A DNA stretch of 18,885 nucleotides, taken from contig VBCZ01000219.1 in assembly GCA_005889025.1 (NCBI GenBank), positions 6,443 to 25,327 of the forward strand, written 5' to 3'. The translations under genes and the position numbers were made by a program. This stretch comes from Betaproteobacteria bacterium (GTDB lineage Bacteria > Pseudomonadota > Gammaproteobacteria > Burkholderiales > Casimicrobiaceae). The notes under the pieces are model-generated. The model was not told where the DNA came from, did no database searches, and saw nothing but the letters and a program-made list of their open reading frames with translations. Shown here one piece after another: positions 15,445-18,885 of this stretch. Positions within the stretch are counted from its first letter, which is position 1. Each line of letters starts with the position of its first letter.

Positions 15445-18126
15445 ATGGCAACATATGGGCTTCACGCCGGCGAGTCCACGGGGCTGGGTGTGCAAGAGCG
15501 GTCCGCAGTCACGACGTATCTGTTTACCGACATCGAGGGCAGCACGCGCCTGTGGGAGGCTGAGCCGGAGAAAATGCGACCGGCACTGGCGCGGCATGAT
15601 GCGATCGTTCGCGAGGCCGTAGACGATAACCGCGGCAGGATCGTGAAAATGAGCGGCGATGGCGTCCACGCCGCGTTCGCTGATCCTCTCGACGCGATCC
15701 GTGCGACGCTGCAGCTGCAGCGCACACTCGCGGAGATCGAGGCAACCCAAGGCATCAAGCTCCCAGTCCGCTGCGGCATGCACGCGGGCGTGGACGAGCG
15801 CCGCGACAACGACTTCTTCGGCAGCGCAGTCAATCGGGCCGCGCGCATCATGAGCGTCGCACACGGCGGACAGGTGCTGCTGTCGCAAGCGGTGGCGGCG
15901 CTGGTCGGCGATCGGTTGCCTGGGGGGGTTTCGCTGCGCGACCTGGGCAACGTGCGGCTGCGCGATCTGGCGAGCCCCGAGCGCGTGTACCAGATGGTCC
16001 ATCCTCAGCTTCGGCAGGACTTTCCCGCGCTGCGCTCGCTGGAAGCGAGGCCGAACAACCTGCCGCAGCAGGTGACCTCCTTCGTAGGGCGCGAGCGCGA
16101 GCTCTCGGATATCAGGAAGCAGGTGGAGAACACGCGACTATTGACGCTCTTCGCCGCGGGCGGCGTCGGCAAGACGCGGCTTTCGCTGCAGGTCGCAGCC
16201 GAGGTGCTCGACGACTATCCCGATGGCGCGTGGTTCGTCGATCTGGCGCCGATGACGGACGCGCGCCTGGTCCCTCAGGCGGTAGCGTCGGTTCTCGGCG
16301 TCAAGGAAGAAGCGGGCCGTCCGGTATTGGAAGCGCTGATGAAATACGTCGGCGACCGAAAACTGCTGCTCATTCTGGACAATTGCGAGCACGTACTGCA
16401 CGCCTGCGCGGAATTAGCCACCCAGTTGCTGCGATCGGGCCCCCACTTGAAACTGCTGGCGTCGAGTCGTGAGCCCTTGCATGTCGCAGGTGAAACGACG
16501 TACCACGTGCCATCCCTGTCGGTCCCGGAACCGCAAAGAACGGTCACGATCCAGGCGCTGGCGCAGTACGAGGCGGTGCGCCTTTTCGTCGATCGTGCCC
16601 GCGCGGTGCAGGCACGTTTTCAGATCACGGAGTCGAACTCGAGGGCGGTCGTCGACATCTGCCATCGTCTTAATGGCATTCCCCTGGCGCTCGAGCTTGC
16701 CGCCGCGCGCGTGCGCGCGCTGTCGGTAGAGGAGATCGCAGCGCGCCTGTCCGACCGTTTCCGTTTGCTCACCCGCGGCGATCGGACTGCTTTGCCGCGC
16801 CAGCAGACCTTGCGCGCCTCGATCGACTGGAGCTACGACCTTCTGACGGATCGCGAACAGGCGCTGCTGCGCCGTCTTTCGGTCTTCGCCGGAGGATGGA
16901 CGCTGGAAGCGGCCGAAGCGGTTGGCATTGACGGCGGCGTGGAGAAAACGGACATACTGGAACTGCTGAGCAATCTCGTCGAAAAGTCGCTGGTAACGTT
17001 GGAAGCCGAAGGCGAGCGCTACCGGTTGCTCGAGACCGTTCGGGAGTACGCGCGCGAGCGGCTGGATGAATCAGGCGAGCGCGACCCGACCTGTGCGCGC
17101 CATCTTGCCTTTTACGTGGCCCTCGCAGAGAGGGCCATGCCGGAGCTTTTGGGGCCGAACCAGGGCGCTTGGTTGGAGCGGCTCGATCTCGAACGGGAAA
17201 ATCTTATCGCGGCGCATGCATGGTGCGACCGCGCCAAGGAGGGGGCCGCGCTCGGGTTGCGGCTGATTCACTCGGCAAAAAGATACTGGCTCAACCGCGG
17301 ACTGCTCGGACTGCGGCATCGGTTGACAGTCGAGGCGCTCGCACGCGCAGGGGCTCGGGAACCCAGCCTTGCACGATGCCTGGCGCTCTTCAGCGCGGGC
17401 CAAGTCTGCTGCTTCATGGGTCGCTTCGGGGAGGCGATCGGGTACTTGGAGGAGTGCCTCGCGATCGCCCGGCAGCTCGGTGACAAGGGCCGCATCGCGG
17501 CGGCGCTTCAATATCTCGGGATGGCGTCTCTCGGCGAAGGAGATTGGACTACGGCGCGGGGTCACTTGGAGGAAGGGCTCGCTTTGGCACAGGCGCAGGG
17601 AGACAAGCACGGGCTTGCCGCCGCAATCAATGCATTGGCGCAACTCGACCGCGCAGAAGGTTCGCTGGAAACCGCGGAGCCGCTGTACGAGAACGTGCTC
17701 GCGCTTGCTCGCGAGCTGGGAGATCGCGAGACCATCGCCGTTGCTCTGCTCAATCTCGCGATGGTCGCCGTCGGCCGCCGTTCCGCCGACCGGGCGCGAA
17801 GGATGCTGCTCGACGTCATAGAAATCGCCGATGAGATCGGAGCGAAGCGAGTAGAGCAAAGTGTGCTGGAGGTGTGCGCAGGTCTCGCAACTTCGAACTT
17901 GGAGTATGAATTCGCGGCGCGATGCTATGGGGCCGCGGAAGCGCAGACGGCACAGACGCAACTCCAGCGCGATCCCGCGGACGAAGCCTTCCTGGCGCCC
18001 CTGATCGCAACAGCGCAGCAAGCCCTGGGCGCGGCAAAGTTCGCAACGGCAAAGGACGGTGGCCGCGCGCTTTCATACGAGCAGGCAATCCGGGAGGCGC
18101 GCGCATGGTTGAAGGGCGCTTCCTGA
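15445..18126 (+). CDS. Class III adenylate/guanylate cyclase fused to NB-ARC (STAND) ATPase and TPR repeats
   Basis: The protein has 893 residues. The N-terminus is a class III nucleotide cyclase homology domain with both metal-binding aspartates visible (Asp29 in LFTDIEGST, Asp72 in MSGDGVHAAF) and AVNRAARIM as the catalytic Asn/Arg region. From about 215 a STAND NTPase follows: SFVGRERELSDI, Walker A AAGGVGKTRL, Walker B LLLILDNCEH, the sensor block LLASSREPL and a winged-helix-like part (LRASIDWSYDLLTDREQALL). The C-terminal third is helical TPR-like repeats (GRFGEAIGYLEECLAIARQL, DWTTARGHLEEGLALAQAQG). No DNA-binding domain is seen, unlike AfsR/SARP relatives. It probably senses a ligand or partner through the TPR part and modulates cyclic nucleotide output. 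No membrane helix is seen, so it is cytoplasmic. It follows the reductase by 77 bases. The frame is intact. Confidence 0.88.
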   Translation: MATYGLHAGESTGLGVQERSAVTTYLFTDIEGSTRLWEAEPEKMRPALARHDAIVREAVDDNRGRIVKMSGDGVHAAFADPLDAIRATLQLQRTLAEIEATQGIKLPVRCGMHAGVDERRDNDFFGSAVNRAARIMSVAHGGQVLLSQAVAALVGDRLPGGVSLRDLGNVRLRDLASPERVYQMVHPQLRQDFPALRSLEARPNNLPQQVTSFVGRERELSDIRKQVENTRLLTLFAAGGVGKTRLSLQVAAEVLDDYPDGAWFVDLAPMTDARLVPQAVASVLGVKEEAGRPVLEALMKYVGDRKLLLILDNCEHVLHACAELATQLLRSGPHLKLLASSREPLHVAGETTYHVPSLSVPEPQRTVTIQALAQYEAVRLFVDRARAVQARFQITESNSRAVVDICHRLNGIPLALELAAARVRALSVEEIAARLSDRFRLLTRGDRTALPRQQTLRASIDWSYDLLTDREQALLRRLSVFAGGWTLEAAEAVGIDGGVEKTDILELLSNLVEKSLVTLEAEGERYRLLETVREYARERLDESGERDPTCARHLAFYVALAERAMPELLGPNQGAWLERLDLERENLIAAHAWCDRAKEGAALGLRLIHSAKRYWLNRGLLGLRHRLTVEALARAGAREPSLARCLALFSAGQVCCFMGRFGEAIGYLEECLAIARQLGDKGRIAAALQYLGMASLGEGDWTTARGHLEEGLALAQAQGDKHGLAAAINALAQLDRAEGSLETAEPLYENVLALARELGDRETIAVALLNLAMVAVGRRSADRARRMLLDVIEIADEIGAKRVEQSVLEVCAGLATSNLEYEFAARCYGAAEAQTAQTQLQRDPADEAFLAPLIATAQQALGAAKFATAKDGGRALSYEQAIREARAWLKGAS

Positions 18127-18297
18127 TCAGCCGCACGGCAGTTTGGTTCTTGATACCCTCCGCGCCATTGGACTCGCTCGCGGGCCCCGCCGATCAACGG
18201 TCGATGGGCGCGGCAGCGGTTCCGAGCCACGAGCGAAGCGCGCCAGCCAAGACTCGCGCCCGCTCTGCTCGAAAAAGAATCGGATTCGCTGCGCGCG
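18127..18297. other. Convergent intergenic stretch with no recognisable feature
   Basis: The 171 bases between the converging cyclase and lipoprotein genes contain no coding frame with protein-like character and no terminator hairpin with a T-run that I could find. Confidence 0.4.
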
Positions 18298-18735
18298 TTA
18301 CTGGTTATCGACCCAGGGATCCTTGGGCAGGACGAACGGGAAGCCCATCACAGTGATAGTGTACTTATACGTTCCCGGCTCCGAATGCCTGTCGTTGCAC
18401 ATGAATCTGCGTCCGCCTTCCGCTCGATTGCATGTGAACGGACTACCGGCGGGAAATGCAATGCCGGAATCCGTGAAGGTATAACCCGAAGTCGTTATCT
18501 CCCAGGTAAGCTGAGGCGAATTGCCACGACCCACCTGGATCACGTCGTTGTCGGGGTCGATCTTGCAGAATATATACGCCTCACATTTTATGGATACTTT
18601 CACGGCGCAAGTCGGGGTGTCGCATTTGACTATCCTGGCGCCCGGCGGCGGGCTGGGGGGCGGGCCGCCGGGCATCTGCGCACATGCGCCTATCAAGCAT
18701 GCGGCCATCGCGAAACAGAGGGTTCTTGGTGCCAT
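18298..18735 (-). CDS. Small cysteine-rich putative lipoprotein
   Basis: The ATG at 18735 has AAGGAGAG about six bases upstream, and a lipobox follows at once (LIGAC, Cys18), so I prefer it to the upstream start at 18840. The 145-residue product should be lipidated and anchored in the envelope. A Gly/Pro linker (GGPPPSPPPG) leads to a compact domain with six Cys: four within about 22 residues (KCDTPTCAVKV, SIKCEAYIFCKID) and two later (FTCNRA, FMCNDR). The domain is likely beta-rich and disulfide-bonded, with a closing stretch YKYTITVMGFPFVLP that resembles an immunoglobulin-like strand. I do not recognise a family. It stands alone, converging on the cyclase gene. Nothing supports a specific function. 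Confidence 0.7.
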   Translation of the reverse strand: MAPRTLCFAMAACLIGACAQMPGGPPPSPPPGARIVKCDTPTCAVKVSIKCEAYIFCKIDPDNDVIQVGRGNSPQLTWEITTSGYTFTDSGIAFPAGSPFTCNRAEGGRRFMCNDRHSEPGTYKYTITVMGFPFVLPKDPWVDNQ

Positions 18736-18885
18736 TTTGGCTCTCCTTAAGTGGGTGGGGTTCGCTGTGACGATGTAGCCAGTCTCAAATCTGTGGTTTA
18801 GGGGAAACCACTCGGCGTTGCCGCTGCGGCGCAGTCGCAACGTTCATCCGTCGATCAATGATGAGCGCAATCCGAACACGGCTAT
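18736..18885. other. Right-edge upstream region of the lipoprotein gene
   Basis: About 150 bases with no coding character. It holds the ribosome site of the lipoprotein gene (18741-18748) and presumably its promoter. I could not find a convincing -35/-10 pair. Confidence 0.3.

Noticed and set aside
13685..15454. Long minus-strand open frame (589 codons) opposite the acyl-CoA reductase
   Set aside because: Composition is Arg/His/Asp-rich shadow sequence, and the plus strand carries clear SDR motifs over the whole stretch.
18641..18672. 9-bp inverted repeat (CCCGGCGGC / GCCGCCGGG) in the lipoprotein gene
   Set aside because: It follows from the Gly/Pro-rich codons of the linker, so no separate function needs to be assumed.

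Overview
The window is GC-rich proteobacterial DNA. The gene content (two PHA-granule phasins, WS/DGAT acyltransferase, FarA-type fatty acyl-CoA reductase, patatin, TetR regulator) suggests a betaproteobacterium, perhaps Burkholderiales or a relative. That placement is an inference from protein style, since there is no rRNA or other marker.

Layout: (1) 1-595, minus: 5' part of a conserved hypothetical gene. Its start codon lies inside a degenerate repeat cluster (565-847) that fills the intergenic region. (2) 927-4841, plus: a Tat-exported gluconate-2-dehydrogenase-subunit-3-like protein and a GMC flavoprotein oxidoreductase (ATGA overlap), then a phasin and a patatin-like lipase. (3) 4949-6489, plus: a TetR regulator and a TPR-like protein. 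(4) 6486-8042, minus: WS/DGAT wax ester synthase, divergent from an acyl-CoA-binding protein (8157-8432). (5) 8450-12431, minus: a probable operon of a secreted protein, a CsgG-family protein and a membrane Ser/Thr kinase with a large C-terminal extracytoplasmic region. (6) 12625-13245, minus: a second phasin, divergent from a fatty acyl-CoA reductase (13462-15367, plus). (7) 15445-18126, plus: a class III cyclase/NB-ARC/TPR signalling protein. (8) 18298-18735, minus: a small lipoprotein.

Working model (inference): most of the window is a neutral-lipid storage neighbourhood. The reductase makes fatty alcohols from acyl-CoA and the WS/DGAT joins alcohol to acyl-CoA. ACBP buffers the acyl-CoA, phasins coat granules, patatin releases acyl chains, and the GMC pair could oxidise alcohols. 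The kinase/CsgG/secreted-protein operon looks like a separate envelope module. The secreted protein and the C-terminal part of the kinase appear to share a domain layout.

The most striking feature is damage. Five otherwise well-conserved genes (Glu2DH3-like, GMC, TetR, kinase, acyl-CoA reductase) each change reading frame at one point where conserved residues are missing. The reductase also has an in-frame TAG. The pattern of loss is that of short deletions rather than single-base errors. Neighbouring genes (phasins, patatin, WS/DGAT, ACBP, CsgG, cyclase) look intact. Either this is a locus accumulating short deletions or the assembly has dropped short segments, and the sequence alone cannot decide between them.
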